64,000 nucleotides of DNA from Streptomyces sp. NRRL F-6131. GTDB taxonomy: Bacteria; Actinomycetota; Actinomycetes; Streptomycetales; Streptomycetaceae. The notes under the pieces are model-generated. The model was not told where the DNA came from. It was given only the letters and a program-made list of their open reading frames with translations, and did no database searches. This document shows positions 45,132-53,524 of the stretch, piece after piece (position 1 is the first letter of the stretch; each line of letters starts with the position of its first letter). A program made the translations under genes and the position numbers. The stretch spans positions 1 to 64,000 of the forward strand of contig JOHN01000050.1 of assembly GCA_000719695.1 (NCBI GenBank), in the 5' to 3' direction.

Positions 45132-45971
45132 ATGATCGTGGTGACCGGAGCCACCGGAAACATCGGCAGGACGCTGACCCGGACGCTGGCCGGGGCGGGC
45201 GAGCAGGTGACGGCGGTGTCGCGGCACGCCGCACCCGTACCGGACGGCGTCCGCCACGTCGCGGCCGACCTGGCCGCGCCGGGCGCCCTGGAGTCGGAGC
45301 TCACCGGGGCGAAGGCGTTCTTCCTGCTGCTCTCGGGCGACCTCCACGGGCCCGGGACGGCCCCGGCCGACCTCGTCCGCCGGGCGGTGACGGCCGGGGT
45401 CCGGCGGATCGTCCTGCTCTCCACCCAGGGCGTGTCCACCCGGCCGTTCGGCCCGACCCGGATCGCGATGCGGGCCCTGGAGGACCTCGTCCGGGAGTCC
45501 GCCCCGGAGTGGGCGGTCCTGCGGCCGGGCGGCTTCGCCTCCAACGCGCTCTGGTGGGCCGGATCCATCCGCACGGACCGGGTCGTCGCGGCCCCCTTCG
45601 GTGACGTCGGGACGCCGATCGTCGACCCGGCGGACATCGCCGACGTCGCGGCGGCCTGCCTGCTGGAGGACGGGTGCACCGGCGGCGTCTACGAGCTGAC
45701 CGGCCCGGAACCGATCAGCCCGCGTGAACAGACCGAGGCCCTCGCCGCCGCCCTGGGCGAGCCCCTGCGCTTCCACGAGCTCACCCGCGCCGAGGCCAGG
45801 GCGGGCATGGCACGGAGCATGCCGGTGGAACTCGCCGACGACACCCTCGACATCCTCGGCGCCCCCACCGAGGCCGAACTCCGCGTCAGCCCGGACGTCC
45901 AGCGGGTGCTCGGCCGCTCCCCGCGCACCTTCGCCGACTGGGTCGAGCGCCACACCGCCGCCTTCCGCTGA
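45132..45971 (+). CDS. NmrA-like NAD(P)-binding reductase (atypical SDR)
   Basis: A 279-aa atypical SDR of the NmrA/QOR2 type. The NADP motif is [13 protein letters not shown] at the N-terminus; LSTQGVST and [12 protein letters not shown] follow the family pattern, and it lacks the classical YxxxK pair. Family members reduce quinones or sense NADP. With an HxlR regulator divergent, a role in quinone or electrophile stress is likely. ATG 45132 follows GAGGAG. Confidence 0.88.
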   Translation: MIVVTGATGNIGRTLTRTLAGAGEQVTAVSRHAAPVPDGVRHVAADLAAPGALESELTGAKAFFLLLSGDLHGPGTAPADLVRRAVTAGVRRIVLLSTQGVSTRPFGPTRIAMRALEDLVRESAPEWAVLRPGGFASNALWWAGSIRTDRVVAAPFGDVGTPIVDPADIADVAAACLLEDGCTGGVYELTGPEPISPREQTEALAAALGEPLRFHELTRAEARAGMARSMPVELADDTLDILGAPTEAELRVSPDVQRVLGRSPRTFADWVERHTAAFR

Positions 45972-45995
45972 GCAGCCGGCGGCCGGGTGTCGCGC

Positions 45996-46024
45996 GTGGG
46001 AAGTCGACGACGTCGACTTCCCAC
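45996..46024. repeat. Dispersed hairpin element, copy 2
   Basis: GTGGGAAGTCGAC and its complement form perfect 13-bp arms around a 3-nt loop, 24 bp after the NmrA-like gene. Confidence 0.85.
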
Positions 46025-46155
46025 TCCGGACGGCCGGCCCCCGTGGGCGATCGGGAGCCGGACGGGCGGCGTCCGCCGGGTGGAAACCGCGGGCGCGGGG
46101 GTCGGCCGCCTGGGAGGCTGCGGGATCGTTGTCGTCGATGCGTCGAGGAGGATCC

Positions 46156-46797
46156 GTGGGTCCCGCTGCCGAGATACCGCTGCTCGAAGGGCCGGTACTG
46201 GAGGGTGAGTTCGTCCGGCTGGAGCCGTTGGCGCACGGCCACGCGCCGGATCTGGCGCGCGCCGCGGAGGAGGACCGGGGCGCCTACGCGTACACCTGGG
46301 TGCCCTCGGCGAGCACGGCGGACGTCTATGTGACGACCCAACTGGCGCGGCGGGACGCCGGTTCGATCTTCCCGTACGCACAGGTGGACCCGGCCTCCGG
46401 GCGGGCGGTCGGCGCGACGGCCTTCCTGGACCCGCGCCGCCGGCCGGAGGACGGCACGATGTTCGCGATCGAGGTCGGCTACACCTGGCTCGCGGCCTCC
46501 GCGCAGGGCAGCGGGCTGAACACCGAGGCCAAGTACCTGCTCTTCCGGCACGCCTTCGAGGTGTGGGGCGTGTCCCGGCTGGACCTCAAGACCGACGCCC
46601 GCAACGGCCGCTCGCGCGCGGCGATCGCGAAGACGGGCGCCACCTTCGAGGGCGTCCTGCGCAACTGGTCCCGCTCGTGGGCGCCGGGGGAGGACGGGCT
46701 GCTGCGGGACTCGGCGATCTTCTCGATCACGAGGGAGGAGTGGCCGTCCCGCCGGGCGGCCCTGGAACACCGCCTCGCGGAGCTCACGCCCCGGTGA
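46156..46797 (+). CDS. GNAT-family N-acetyltransferase
   Basis: A 213-aa RimJ/RimL-type acetyltransferase. Features: [20 protein letters not shown] at the N-terminus, [24 protein letters not shown] (acetyl-CoA binding loop) and [28 protein letters not shown] 46156 has GAGGAGG 4-5 nt upstream and is preferred; ATG 46138 in frame is possible. The acceptor (protein N-terminus, drug or amine) is unknown. Confidence 0.87.
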   Translation: MGPAAEIPLLEGPVLEGEFVRLEPLAHGHAPDLARAAEEDRGAYAYTWVPSASTADVYVTTQLARRDAGSIFPYAQVDPASGRAVGATAFLDPRRRPEDGTMFAIEVGYTWLAASAQGSGLNTEAKYLLFRHAFEVWGVSRLDLKTDARNGRSRAAIAKTGATFEGVLRNWSRSWAPGEDGLLRDSAIFSITREEWPSRRAALEHRLAELTPR

Positions 46798-47112
46798 CGG
46801 AGCGGGCCGCTGAGGACTGCCCGCGTGGGAAGTCGGCCAGCTCGACTTCCCGCGCGGGCGGACCGGGCACGCGTCGCCGAGCCGCGGTGAAAATCGGTTG
46901 CCGCGGGCGGCGGGGTGGATCACCATTGCCCGCATGGACCTGTGAGATGCCACGTACCGACAACTGAACCTGTCGCGCGCACGACCCCTCGGAGCCTGAG
47001 GACCCGGCTGCCGTAGCGGTCGATCGCGCCCGCGTGTGCATTTTCCAGATGCTGGGAGCCGTGGCCCTGGGCCGCGAGAGCTCCCGCTCAGCCATGAAAG
47101 CAACCCACCATC
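46798..47112. other. Gene-free interval after the GNAT gene
   Basis: A 315-bp stretch. Apart from the third hairpin copy at 46820-46858, I see only a probable promoter region for the DUF1062 gene and no coding sequence. Confidence 0.5.
46820..46858. repeat. Dispersed hairpin element, copy 3
   Basis: CCCGCGTGGGAAGTCG and CGACTTCCCGCGCGGG give 16-bp arms with one G-T mismatch and a 7-nt loop, 22 bp after the GNAT stop. It is the longest-stem copy and could terminate that gene. Confidence 0.85.
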
Positions 47113-47772
47113 ATGCATATCGACCGCAAGGCCCAGTGGGCCGTGCGCCAGGCCGGCCTGCCCGCCATCGTCCGCCGCTGCCCGGACTGCTCCAGCTCGC
47201 GGCACCACCCCTCCGGCAAGATCCGGGTCAACGCCAACGGCAAGCTGCTCGACGTCTGGCTGCTGCTGACCTGCGACGGCTGCGGCCGGACCTCCAAGGT
47301 GCCGGTCCACGAGCGCGTGCACGTCTCGGCGCTCAACGCCGCCCGGCGGGAGGCGTACGAGGCCAACGCGCCGGCGATGGTCCGTGAGCTGGCGATGAGC
47401 GCGTCGCTCGCCACCAAGAACGGCTACCGCCTGGACTGGGCCGGTACCTGGGCGCTGGAGACCGACACGCCCGACCCGGATCCCGACGGTCCGGACCCGC
47501 TCACGGTCCGGGTGTCCTTCGACCTGCCCGCACCGGTCCGGGTCGAACGGCTGCTGATGCTCGGCCTCGGGCTCAGCCGCACCGCGGCACGACGCCTGGT
47601 CGCGGCCGGGCGCGTGCACCTCCCGGTGCCCGTCGACGGCAAGGTGCACCAGGACTTCGAGTTCACCGTCACCGGCACCGCTCCGGCCACCCCCGGCCGC
47701 CTGGTGGAAGTCCCGCACCCCGTCGCCCGGGAGGTACATCAGGACACCCTGGTGCTGGCCGCCGGACGCTGA
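47113..47772 (+). CDS. DUF1062 family protein
   Basis: A 219-aa protein of the DUF1062 family, function unknown. The N-terminal part has two Cys pairs resembling a zinc ribbon (RRCPDCSSSRHH and LTCDGCGRTSKVPVHERV). The C-terminal part resembles a small S4-like RNA-binding fold (LMLGLGLSRTAARRLVAAGRVHLP). This combination suggests nucleic-acid binding, as inference only. Start ATG 47113. Confidence 0.82.
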   Translation: MHIDRKAQWAVRQAGLPAIVRRCPDCSSSRHHPSGKIRVNANGKLLDVWLLLTCDGCGRTSKVPVHERVHVSALNAARREAYEANAPAMVRELAMSASLATKNGYRLDWAGTWALETDTPDPDPDGPDPLTVRVSFDLPAPVRVERLLMLGLGLSRTAARRLVAAGRVHLPVPVDGKVHQDFEFTVTGTAPATPGRLVEVPHPVAREVHQDTLVLAAGR

Positions 47773-47780
47773 TCGCCGCT

Positions 47781-47816
47781 GGCCGCGGTTGGTCGCAGCT
47801 GCGATCAACCGCGGCC
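47781..47816. terminator. Bidirectional terminator hairpin
   Basis: A 36-bp near-perfect palindrome with 18-bp arms and one G-T mismatch (GGCCGCGGTTG...CAACCGCGGCC) sits between the convergent DUF1062 and VOC genes. Confidence 0.7.
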
Positions 47817-47866
47817 CGGGGAGCCGGGTGCGTCCGGCACCCGTGGCGCCTGCGTGAAGTGCCGGC

Positions 47867-48253
47867 TCAGACCAGGGTGGTGATGCAGAAGGGGTGTCCT
47901 GCGGGGTCCAGCAGGACCCGCCACCGGTCGGGCTCCGGCTGGACCGTGGGCTCGGCGGCTCCCAGGGCGAGCAGCCAGGCCTGCGCCGCATCCAGGTCGT
48001 CGACTCCCAGTTCGATGTGCGCCTGCTTCTCCTGGGAGGGGTCCGGCCAGGTGGGACGCCGGTAGTCCGTCAGGCGGTTGAACCCCAGTCCGGCCGAGCC
48101 TTCCTGGCCCAGCAGGACGAAGTCATCGGTGGAGTGGGCGACGGACAGTCCAAGGGCGGCGCCGTAGAAGCGGGCCATTGCGGCAGGGTCCGGGCAGTCG
48201 AAGGTGACGGCCGCGTAGCGGATCGCGGGTGCGGATGTCGTTCCAGTGCTCAT
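47867..48253 (-). CDS. VOC-family glyoxalase-like protein (second)
   Basis: A 128-aa VOC protein (YAAVTFDCPDPAAMARFYGAALGL, HIELGVDDLDAAQAWL, RVLLDPAGHPFC). It belongs to the same subgroup as the gene at 44099 but is clearly diverged. It is divergent from a WYL regulator, 63 bp apart, which probably controls it. Confidence 0.88.
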   Translation of the reverse strand: MSTGTTSAPAIRYAAVTFDCPDPAAMARFYGAALGLSVAHSTDDFVLLGQEGSAGLGFNRLTDYRRPTWPDPSQEKQAHIELGVDDLDAAQAWLLALGAAEPTVQPEPDRWRVLLDPAGHPFCITTLV

Positions 48254-48316
48254 GCGACAGACGCTACGACGGGACCAGGACAGCTTCGGTCCGGGTCGTG
48301 CGGGACACTTCCCGAT

Positions 48317-49288
48317 GTGATCAGCACCTCGGCCCGCCTGCTGCGACTCGTCTCACTGCTGTCCGCGAGACCCTCGTGGACCTGCCGTGAGCTGGCCGAC
48401 CAGATGGCGGTGACCGAGCGCACGGTGCGCCGGGACGTCGCCAGGCTCCGGGAACTCGGCTACGGAGTCGAGTCCGACCCGGGGCCCTGGGGCGGCTACC
48501 GCCTCAGGGCCGGGAACCGGGTGCCGCCACTGGTCCTCGATGACGAAGAGGCACTCGCCGTCGCCGTCGGGCTGCGCGAGGCGGCGCTCAGCGGTGTTCT
48601 CGGCGGCGACCAGGCCGCGCTGTCCGCGCTGCTGAAACTGCGGCAGGTCCTTCCGTCGCGGATCGCGGACCGACTCGGTGAGATGGACGCCGCCCTGGTC
48701 CACGCCCCCAGGCCCGCCGAGCCGCAGATCGCGCCCGCCATGCTGCTGGAACTGGCCACCGCGTGCCGCCGGGGCGAGCGCGCCCACCTGTCGTACCGCG
48801 ACAGGAACGGGAAGGCGACCACCCGGGACGTCGACCCGTACCGCCTCGTGCACACGAGGCGCCGCTGGTACTTCGTCGCTCAGGACGTGACACGGGGCGA
48901 GTGGCGGACGTTCCGGGCGGACCGGGTGGCTCGCATACAGCCGACCGGGCATGCCGTGGAACTCCTCGACCCGCCCGACCCCGTCCTGCTCGTCTCCCGG
49001 TCCCTCGCAGCCGGCGCCTACCCGCTCCACGTCACGGTCCGCGTTCCGCTGCCCATGGACCAGGCACTCCGGCTGGTCCCGCCGACGGTCGGCACTCACC
49101 GCCCGGACGGTGCCGACGCCACCGTCATCGACATCGGCGGCCCTGATGCGGACGGGCTGGCCGGATACCTGCTCGGCCTGGCCGTACCGCTGCGAGTCCT
49201 GTCCCCGGACGAGGTACGGGAGGCACTGCTGCGCCGTACCCGGGACCTGCTCGCGGCCAACGAGGTGCCGTCGACGGAGATCGAGTGA
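48317..49288 (+). CDS. YafY-type HTH_11/WYL regulator
   Basis: A 323-aa regulator. The N-terminal HTH reads SWTCRELADQMAVTERTVRRDVARLRELGYGVE. The central WYL domain includes HLSYRDRNGKATTRDVDPYRLVHTRRRWYFVAQD, and a WCX-type C-terminal extension follows. WYL domains bind nucleic-acid or other ligands. GTG 48317. The divergent VOC gene is the obvious target. A dispersed hairpin lies 82 bp past its stop. Confidence 0.9.
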   Translation: MISTSARLLRLVSLLSARPSWTCRELADQMAVTERTVRRDVARLRELGYGVESDPGPWGGYRLRAGNRVPPLVLDDEEALAVAVGLREAALSGVLGGDQAALSALLKLRQVLPSRIADRLGEMDAALVHAPRPAEPQIAPAMLLELATACRRGERAHLSYRDRNGKATTRDVDPYRLVHTRRRWYFVAQDVTRGEWRTFRADRVARIQPTGHAVELLDPPDPVLLVSRSLAAGAYPLHVTVRVPLPMDQALRLVPPTVGTHRPDGADATVIDIGGPDADGLAGYLLGLAVPLRVLSPDEVREALLRRTRDLLAANEVPSTEIE

Positions 49289-49369
49289 TCGAGTAGGGAC
49301 CGGGCAGAGAATCCGGTCTGCCGTCACGCGGCCGGACCCTCCTACCGCTCGCGGGGCTCGCCGTCGGCC

Positions 49370-49395
49370 GTGGGAAGTCGGCGACACCGACTTCC
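49370..49395. repeat. Dispersed hairpin element, copy 4 (degenerate)
   Basis: GGAAGTCGG and CCGACTTCC are perfect 9-bp arms with a 5-nt loop. The left side extends to GTGGGAAGTCGG but the right side is diverged. It lies between the WYL regulator and the glutaredoxin gene. Confidence 0.75.
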
Positions 49396-49424
49396 GGCGC
49401 CGCGGCGCCGGTAGCCTCGTCGTC

Positions 49425-49862
49425 ATGATGCGCGGTTGGATCTTGCCGGTGTTGCTCGTGGCCTGCGGTTCGCTCGTTGCGGCCGCGATGTTCGTCAGGG
49501 GGTCCTTCGGCGGTGCCGTTCCGGTGCTGTTGATGTTCGTCCTGCTGGCGTGGGTGAACTCGCCGCTGGCGTTTCCGAGGTCCATCGGTGCGGTGGAGGC
49601 GCAGCGCCGCAGCGTGATCGACGGCCGGCCGATCGTCTACTGGCGGGCGGGCTGCAAGTACTGCCTGCGCCTGAGGTTCCGGTTGGGCCGCAACGCCCGC
49701 CGGGTGCACTGGGTCGACATCTGGCGCGACCCGGCCGGGGCGACGACGGTGAGGGCGGCCAACGGCGGCAACGAGACCGTGCCGACCGTCGTGGTGGCGG
49801 GCGAGCCGCACGTCAACCCCGATCCCGAGTGGGTGCGCGCACAGCTCTCCCCGGCGACGTGA
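49425..49862 (+). CDS. Membrane-anchored glutaredoxin-like protein
   Basis: A 145-aa protein with two N-terminal membrane helices (about residues 5-22 and 30-47) and a C-terminal thioredoxin-fold domain. The redox site is CKYC in VYWRAGCKYCLRLRF, and ETVPTVVV provides the usual cis-Pro. It probably acts in thiol redox control at the cytoplasmic face, in the mycoredoxin-like group. ATG 49425 or the adjacent ATG 49428. Confidence 0.85.
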   Translation: MMRGWILPVLLVACGSLVAAAMFVRGSFGGAVPVLLMFVLLAWVNSPLAFPRSIGAVEAQRRSVIDGRPIVYWRAGCKYCLRLRFRLGRNARRVHWVDIWRDPAGATTVRAANGGNETVPTVVVAGEPHVNPDPEWVRAQLSPAT

Positions 49863-49911
49863 GCGGCTCGGGCCGTACAGGTGAGTTCTGTCGGGGTGGG
49901 TGCGGGAGGTT

Positions 49912-49940
49912 GTCGGCCCGCCGCGCCTCGGCGGGCCGAC
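49912..49940 (-). terminator. Hairpin terminator after the first DUF397 gene
   Basis: GTCGGCCCGCCG and its complement form a perfect 12-bp stem with a 5-nt loop, 13 bp past the stop. Confidence 0.65.
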
Positions 49941-49953
49941 GGAGGGCGTCGTG

Positions 49954-50139
49954 TCAGACGTCGGCGTTCGCGGCGAAGGCGATGAACGCCTTCCATGCGG
50001 CGGGCTCGAAGGCCAGCTGGGGGCCGCTCTTGTCCTTGGAGTCACGGACGTGGACGGTGCCGGGGGTCTCGGCGATCTCGACGCACGCAGCATCCTCGTT
50101 GGTGCTGTGGCTGCTCTTGAACCATGCCAGTTCGGTCAT
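49954..50139 (-). CDS. DUF397 small protein (copy A)
   Basis: A 61-aa DUF397 protein (LAWFKSSHSTNEDAACVEIA, VHVRDSKDKSGPQLAF). These small proteins accompany WhiJ-like XRE regulators in Streptomyces and are proposed to modulate them. It is 82 percent identical (50 of 61) to the neighbouring copy B, so it is a recent tandem duplicate with its own terminator. Confidence 0.92.
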   Translation of the reverse strand: MTELAWFKSSHSTNEDAACVEIAETPGTVHVRDSKDKSGPQLAFEPAAWKAFIAFAANADV

Positions 50140-50153
50140 GGGACCAGGATGCG

Positions 50154-50189
50154 CCGAGGGCCCGCCGCGGGGAAGCGGCGGGCCCTCGG
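50154..50189 (-). terminator. Hairpin terminator between the two DUF397 genes
   Basis: CCGAGGGCCCGCCGC and its complement form a perfect 15-bp stem with a 6-nt loop, 13 bp past the stop of copy B. The position relative to the stop equals that of the terminator after copy A. Confidence 0.75.
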
Positions 50190-50201
50190 GAGGGTGCTAT
50201 T

Positions 50202-50387
50202 TCAGACGTCGGCGTTCGCGGCGAAGTTGACGAACGCCTTCCACTCGGCCGGCTCGAAGGCCAGCTGGGGGCCGGTCTTGTCCTTGGAGTCGCGGACGTG
50301 GACGCTGCCGGGCGTTTCGGCGACCTCAACGCACGCGGCGCCCTCGTTGCTGCTGTAGCTGCTCTTGAACCACGTCAGTTCGGCCAT
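50202..50387 (-). CDS. DUF397 small protein (copy B)
   Basis: A 61-aa DUF397 protein (LTWFKSSYSSNEGAACVEVA, VHVRDSKDKTGPQLAF). ATG 50387 lies 2 nt after the XRE regulator stop, so the pair is coupled. This is the copy in the ancestral operon position; copy A lies beyond a terminator. Confidence 0.92.
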   Translation of the reverse strand: MAELTWFKSSYSSNEGAACVEVAETPGSVHVRDSKDKTGPQLAFEPAEWKAFVNFAANADV

Positions 50388-50389
50388 GC

Positions 50390-51265
50390 CTACCGCTCTC
50401 CCAGAATCTTCTCGATCAGGGCCAGGGACTCCCTCATGGTGAGCGCCTGCCCCCTGAGGGTGCCGTACCGTGCTGCCATCTTACGGACCTCGGCGGGATC
50501 CGTGATCAGCCTGTTCACGTGCTGCACCTCGACATACGCGATCTGCGCACGGCCGTTGGGCGTGAGGAGAATGAACGAGCCTCCCATGCCAGCGTTCTCC
50601 GTGCGGTCGAACGGCATCACTTGGAGCTCCACGCCGCGGACCTCGGCGACCTTGAGCAGGTGCCGCAGCTGGGCGTCGTGTACCTCCCAGCCGCCCAGCG
50701 GACGGCGCAGCGCACTTTCGTCGATCACCCAGCTCATCACCGGCAACGGCCAGCGGCTCAGGATCTCCTGCCTGGCCATTCGGGCTGCGACCCACGAGTC
50801 GACCTGCTCGACGGAGAGCCACGGCCTGCGCATGTCGTACAGCGCCCGGGCGTGCGCCTCTGTCTGCAGCAGCCCAGGAATGTGCAGGCTGCTGTACTCG
50901 TGGATCTCGATCGCCTTCGCTTCCTCCGCCGTGAAGGCCTTCGAGAAGGCCGGATGACGCTCACTCACCCGGATCTTCGCCTTCATCACGTCGTCCGCGA
51001 CGACCTTCAGCGCGCCGCCCGCGCCGACGGCGTCGTCCACCACCGTCAGCAGCTCGACTCTCGGCGTCCGCTTGCCCCGTTCGACGAGGCCGAGCATGTC
51101 CTCGCTGTACCCGATCTGCTCCGCCAGCTCGCGCTGCGTCAGGCCCGCCCGCTCGCGGAACAATTTGATCAACTTGCCCACCGCGCTGTAGAACTCCGCG
51201 ACCCCGTCCGAGTTCTCTGCCGTCTCCCCGTCGTCGAAGACCGTGCGCTCGACGCCACCCGCCAT
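50390..51265 (-). CDS. WhiJ-like XRE regulator with DUF5753 domain
   Basis: A 291-aa regulator. Residues about 30-80 form an XRE HTH (LIKLFRERAGLTQRELAEQIGYSEDMLGLVERGKRTP). The rest is DUF5753 (EIHEYSSLHIPGLLQTEAHARAL, WVIDESALRRPLGG, IAYVEVQHVNRLITDPAEV). ATG 51265 has AGGGG 8 nt upstream and is preferred over an in-frame GTG 9 nt earlier. It forms the typical triad with DUF397 and a divergent HATPase protein, linked in Streptomyces to control of development and antibiotic production. Confidence 0.92.
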   Translation of the reverse strand: MAGGVERTVFDDGETAENSDGVAEFYSAVGKLIKLFRERAGLTQRELAEQIGYSEDMLGLVERGKRTPRVELLTVVDDAVGAGGALKVVADDVMKAKIRVSERHPAFSKAFTAEEAKAIEIHEYSSLHIPGLLQTEAHARALYDMRRPWLSVEQVDSWVAARMARQEILSRWPLPVMSWVIDESALRRPLGGWEVHDAQLRHLLKVAEVRGVELQVMPFDRTENAGMGGSFILLTPNGRAQIAYVEVQHVNRLITDPAEVRKMAARYGTLRGQALTMRESLALIEKILGER

Positions 51266-51406
51266 GGGAATCACCCCTGCTCACATGTGTTTGCGACCGA
51301 ATGATCCGAGCTGCCCCGACCGGCCGACCCTCCGCGTCCGCACAAGCACGCTCCGTGCTCACCGGAACCGTGGTCAGCGTACGTCGGGGCCGCCAGGCTT
51401 TTCCCC

Positions 51407-51859
51407 ATGACGACCGAAATTCCGCTCGACAACCCCCGCCGCCACACCACCACGCTCGCCCCCACCCCGAAGGGCGCCCGGCTCTGTCGAAACATCGTCA
51501 GACGTCAACTCGTCGCCTGGGGAGTCGATTCGACGCTCGGTGAGCCCTTCCACTCCGCGCTGCTGATCGTCGCCGAGCTGGCGGCGAACGCCGTCACGCA
51601 CGGGCGTGTTCCGGGGCGCGGGTTCGAGCTGCACATCAGTCTCACCACCGCCGTGCGCCGGGGCGCCACCCTCCGGATCGAGATCTCCGACTGCCGGGGG
51701 GACCGCCTGCCCGTCCTCGCGGGCGCCCGCGCCTCGGACGCGCAGTCCGGCCGGGGGCTCGTCCTGATCGACGCGCTCGCGGACCGCTGGGGCACGGACT
51801 CCCGCCACCCCAACGCCAAGACGGTCTGGGCCGAACTCGACCTCGCCGATGCCCGCTGA
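51407..51859 (+). CDS. RsbW-like HATPase_c protein
   Basis: A 150-aa GHKL ATP-binding protein of the anti-sigma-factor kinase type. The N box is AELAANAVTHGRV and the G2-like loop is SGRGLVLIDALADRWG. The G1 box reads ISDCRGDRLP, departing from the DxGxG of active kinases; this is common in the Streptomyces proteins found beside DUF397/XRE pairs. It is divergent from the XRE gene. Confidence 0.88.
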   Translation: MTTEIPLDNPRRHTTTLAPTPKGARLCRNIVRRQLVAWGVDSTLGEPFHSALLIVAELAANAVTHGRVPGRGFELHISLTTAVRRGATLRIEISDCRGDRLPVLAGARASDAQSGRGLVLIDALADRWGTDSRHPNAKTVWAELDLADAR

Positions 51860-52013
51860 GTCCCGCCGTTCGGCGACCGCCGCCGGCAGCGCCGCGCTCT
51901 GCACCCTGCTCCCGTTCGTCCTCCTCCTCGCCCTGCTCGTCTGGGTCTATCCGCTCACCACCCGTCACCACGCCACCCGGCCCACCCCGACCGCCACCCC
52001 GACGGCGCGTTGA
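51849..52013 (+). CDS. Small single-pass membrane protein
   Basis: A 54-aa frame whose ATG overlaps the 3' end of the HATPase gene by 11 nt. It encodes a basic start, one helix (about residues 17-35, LCTLLPFVLLLALLVWVYPL) and a Thr/Pro-rich tail. Overlap, composition and the hydrophobic helix suggest a real coupled gene. I recognise no family. Confidence 0.55.
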   Translation: MPAESRRSATAAGSAALCTLLPFVLLLALLVWVYPLTTRHHATRPTPTATPTAR

Positions 52014-52024
52014 CCCCGGTCGGC

Positions 52025-52059
52025 GGAGTGGGAAGTCGGCCGGCCCGACTTCCCACTCC
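52025..52059. repeat. Dispersed hairpin element, copy 5
   Basis: GGAGTGGGAAGTCGG and CCGACTTCCCACTCC are perfect 15-bp arms with a 5-nt loop, 12 bp after the small membrane protein gene. It is the longest fully perfect copy. Confidence 0.85.
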
Positions 52060-52228
52060 TTGTCCGGGTACGCCCGAAGGAGGACGGAGCGTCCACCCTC
52101 GGGGCCACGGCCTCCCGCTTCCGCTCGTCCGGTGAACTGACGACCGGTCGGGGAGCGAGGTGATGGTGTGGAGCTGCCCCGCAAGACCGGGCGAAACAGC
52201 ACACGCACCGCCGTACGAGAGGCACTTC

Positions 52229-53371
52229 ATGAAGTCGCACCGCCGCCGCCACGCCCTGACGGCCGCCGCCGTCACCGCCGCCCTGGCCGTCGGAACCCTG
52301 GCCGCCGCCGCGCCGTCCGCCGTCGCCGCATCGCCCTCCGGCTCCGGGCGGGACGTCGTCCAGCAGCGGTTGAACGCGCTGGTGGCCGACGGCGTCGCGC
52401 CCGGGGCGTTGGGTACCGTCCGTTCCCTGGACGGCCGGGTGCGCAGCTACACCGCCGGGGTGGGCGACATCGCCACCGGTGCCGCGGTGCCCCGCGACGG
52501 TCAGGTGCGGGTCGGCAGCAACACCAAGACCTTCACCTCCGTCCTCGTGCTGCAGCTCGTCGCCCGGGGCAAGGTCGAGCTGGACGCGCCGGTGGAGCGG
52601 TACCTGCCGGGCGTGGTGCGCGGGGAGCGGATCGACGGCAACCGGATCACCGTCCGCCATCTGCTCCAGCAGACCAGCGGCCTGCCCAACTACACCCTCC
52701 ATCTCGGCGACGACGTCCGGCTCTACCAGCCGCGCGAGCTGCTGGACATCGCGCTCCGGTACCCGGGCGAGTCGGAGCCCGGCGAGGTGTGGGCCTACAG
52801 CAACACCAACTACGTGCTCGCCGGGCTGATCGTCGAGGCGGTGACCCACCGGAGCCTCGCCGAGGAGATCGACCGGCGGATCGTCCGGCCGCTGGGCCTG
52901 CGCCACACCTACTTCCCCGTGCCGGGCGACGCGACGATCCGCGAGGCCCACCCCCGGGGCTACTACCGGGAGTCGGCGGGCGGGCCGTTGGTCGACATCA
53001 CCGACATGGACCCCTCCTGGGCTTGGGCAGCCGGCCAATTGGTGTCCACCCCCAGCGATCTCAACCGGTTCTTCACCGCGCTGCTGGACGGCGAACTCCT
53101 GCCCCCGGACCAGCTTGCCGAGATGCGCACCACGGTCCCCGCCAAGGAGCCCTTCGCGGCGGGGACGGCGTACGGACTGGGGCTGGTCAGCACGCCGCTG
53201 TCCTGCGGCGGCGTGTACTGGGGCCACGGCGGCAGCATCCCGGGCTACGAGACCCGGGTCGGCGTCACCGAGGACGGCCGCGCCGCCACCGTCACGATGA
53301 CCGTCCAGGCGCCGGACAAGGCGGCGGCCCGGCAGTTGGAGGGGGCGGTGGACGCGGCGCTGTGCCGCTGA
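52229..53371 (+). CDS. Secreted S12 serine hydrolase (second)
   Basis: A 380-aa exported DD-peptidase/class C beta-lactamase-like enzyme. The signal peptide is at about residues 1-33 (RRRH start, Ala-rich core, AVAA end). Motifs: SNTK (Ser, Lys), YSNTNY (Tyr) and GHGGSIPGY. It shares extended similarity with the enzyme at 39738 (for example PVERYLPGVV and YGLGL), so the two are paralogues. ATG 52229 follows GAGAGG. Confidence 0.9.
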   Translation: MKSHRRRHALTAAAVTAALAVGTLAAAAPSAVAASPSGSGRDVVQQRLNALVADGVAPGALGTVRSLDGRVRSYTAGVGDIATGAAVPRDGQVRVGSNTKTFTSVLVLQLVARGKVELDAPVERYLPGVVRGERIDGNRITVRHLLQQTSGLPNYTLHLGDDVRLYQPRELLDIALRYPGESEPGEVWAYSNTNYVLAGLIVEAVTHRSLAEEIDRRIVRPLGLRHTYFPVPGDATIREAHPRGYYRESAGGPLVDITDMDPSWAWAAGQLVSTPSDLNRFFTALLDGELLPPDQLAEMRTTVPAKEPFAAGTAYGLGLVSTPLSCGGVYWGHGGSIPGYETRVGVTEDGRAATVTMTVQAPDKAAARQLEGAVDAALCR

Positions 53372-53524
53372 GCGCCACCGATCACCGCCGAAGGGGCGCG
53401 AGGCTTTACCAAACGGTCGACCAACAGGCCTTCCGGCTCGGGTAGCGTCCAGCTCAGTCCCCCTTCGAACGCATCGCGGACCCGACCTGCCGTCCGGCGG
53501 GCCGGGTCCGTCGAGAGGTGTGCC

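Noticed and set aside
44049..52059. The five hairpins as ordinary unrelated terminators
   Set aside because: Their stems share one core sequence, whereas all other terminators in the window have unrelated stems, and copies 2 and 4 lack a consistent distance to a stop codon.
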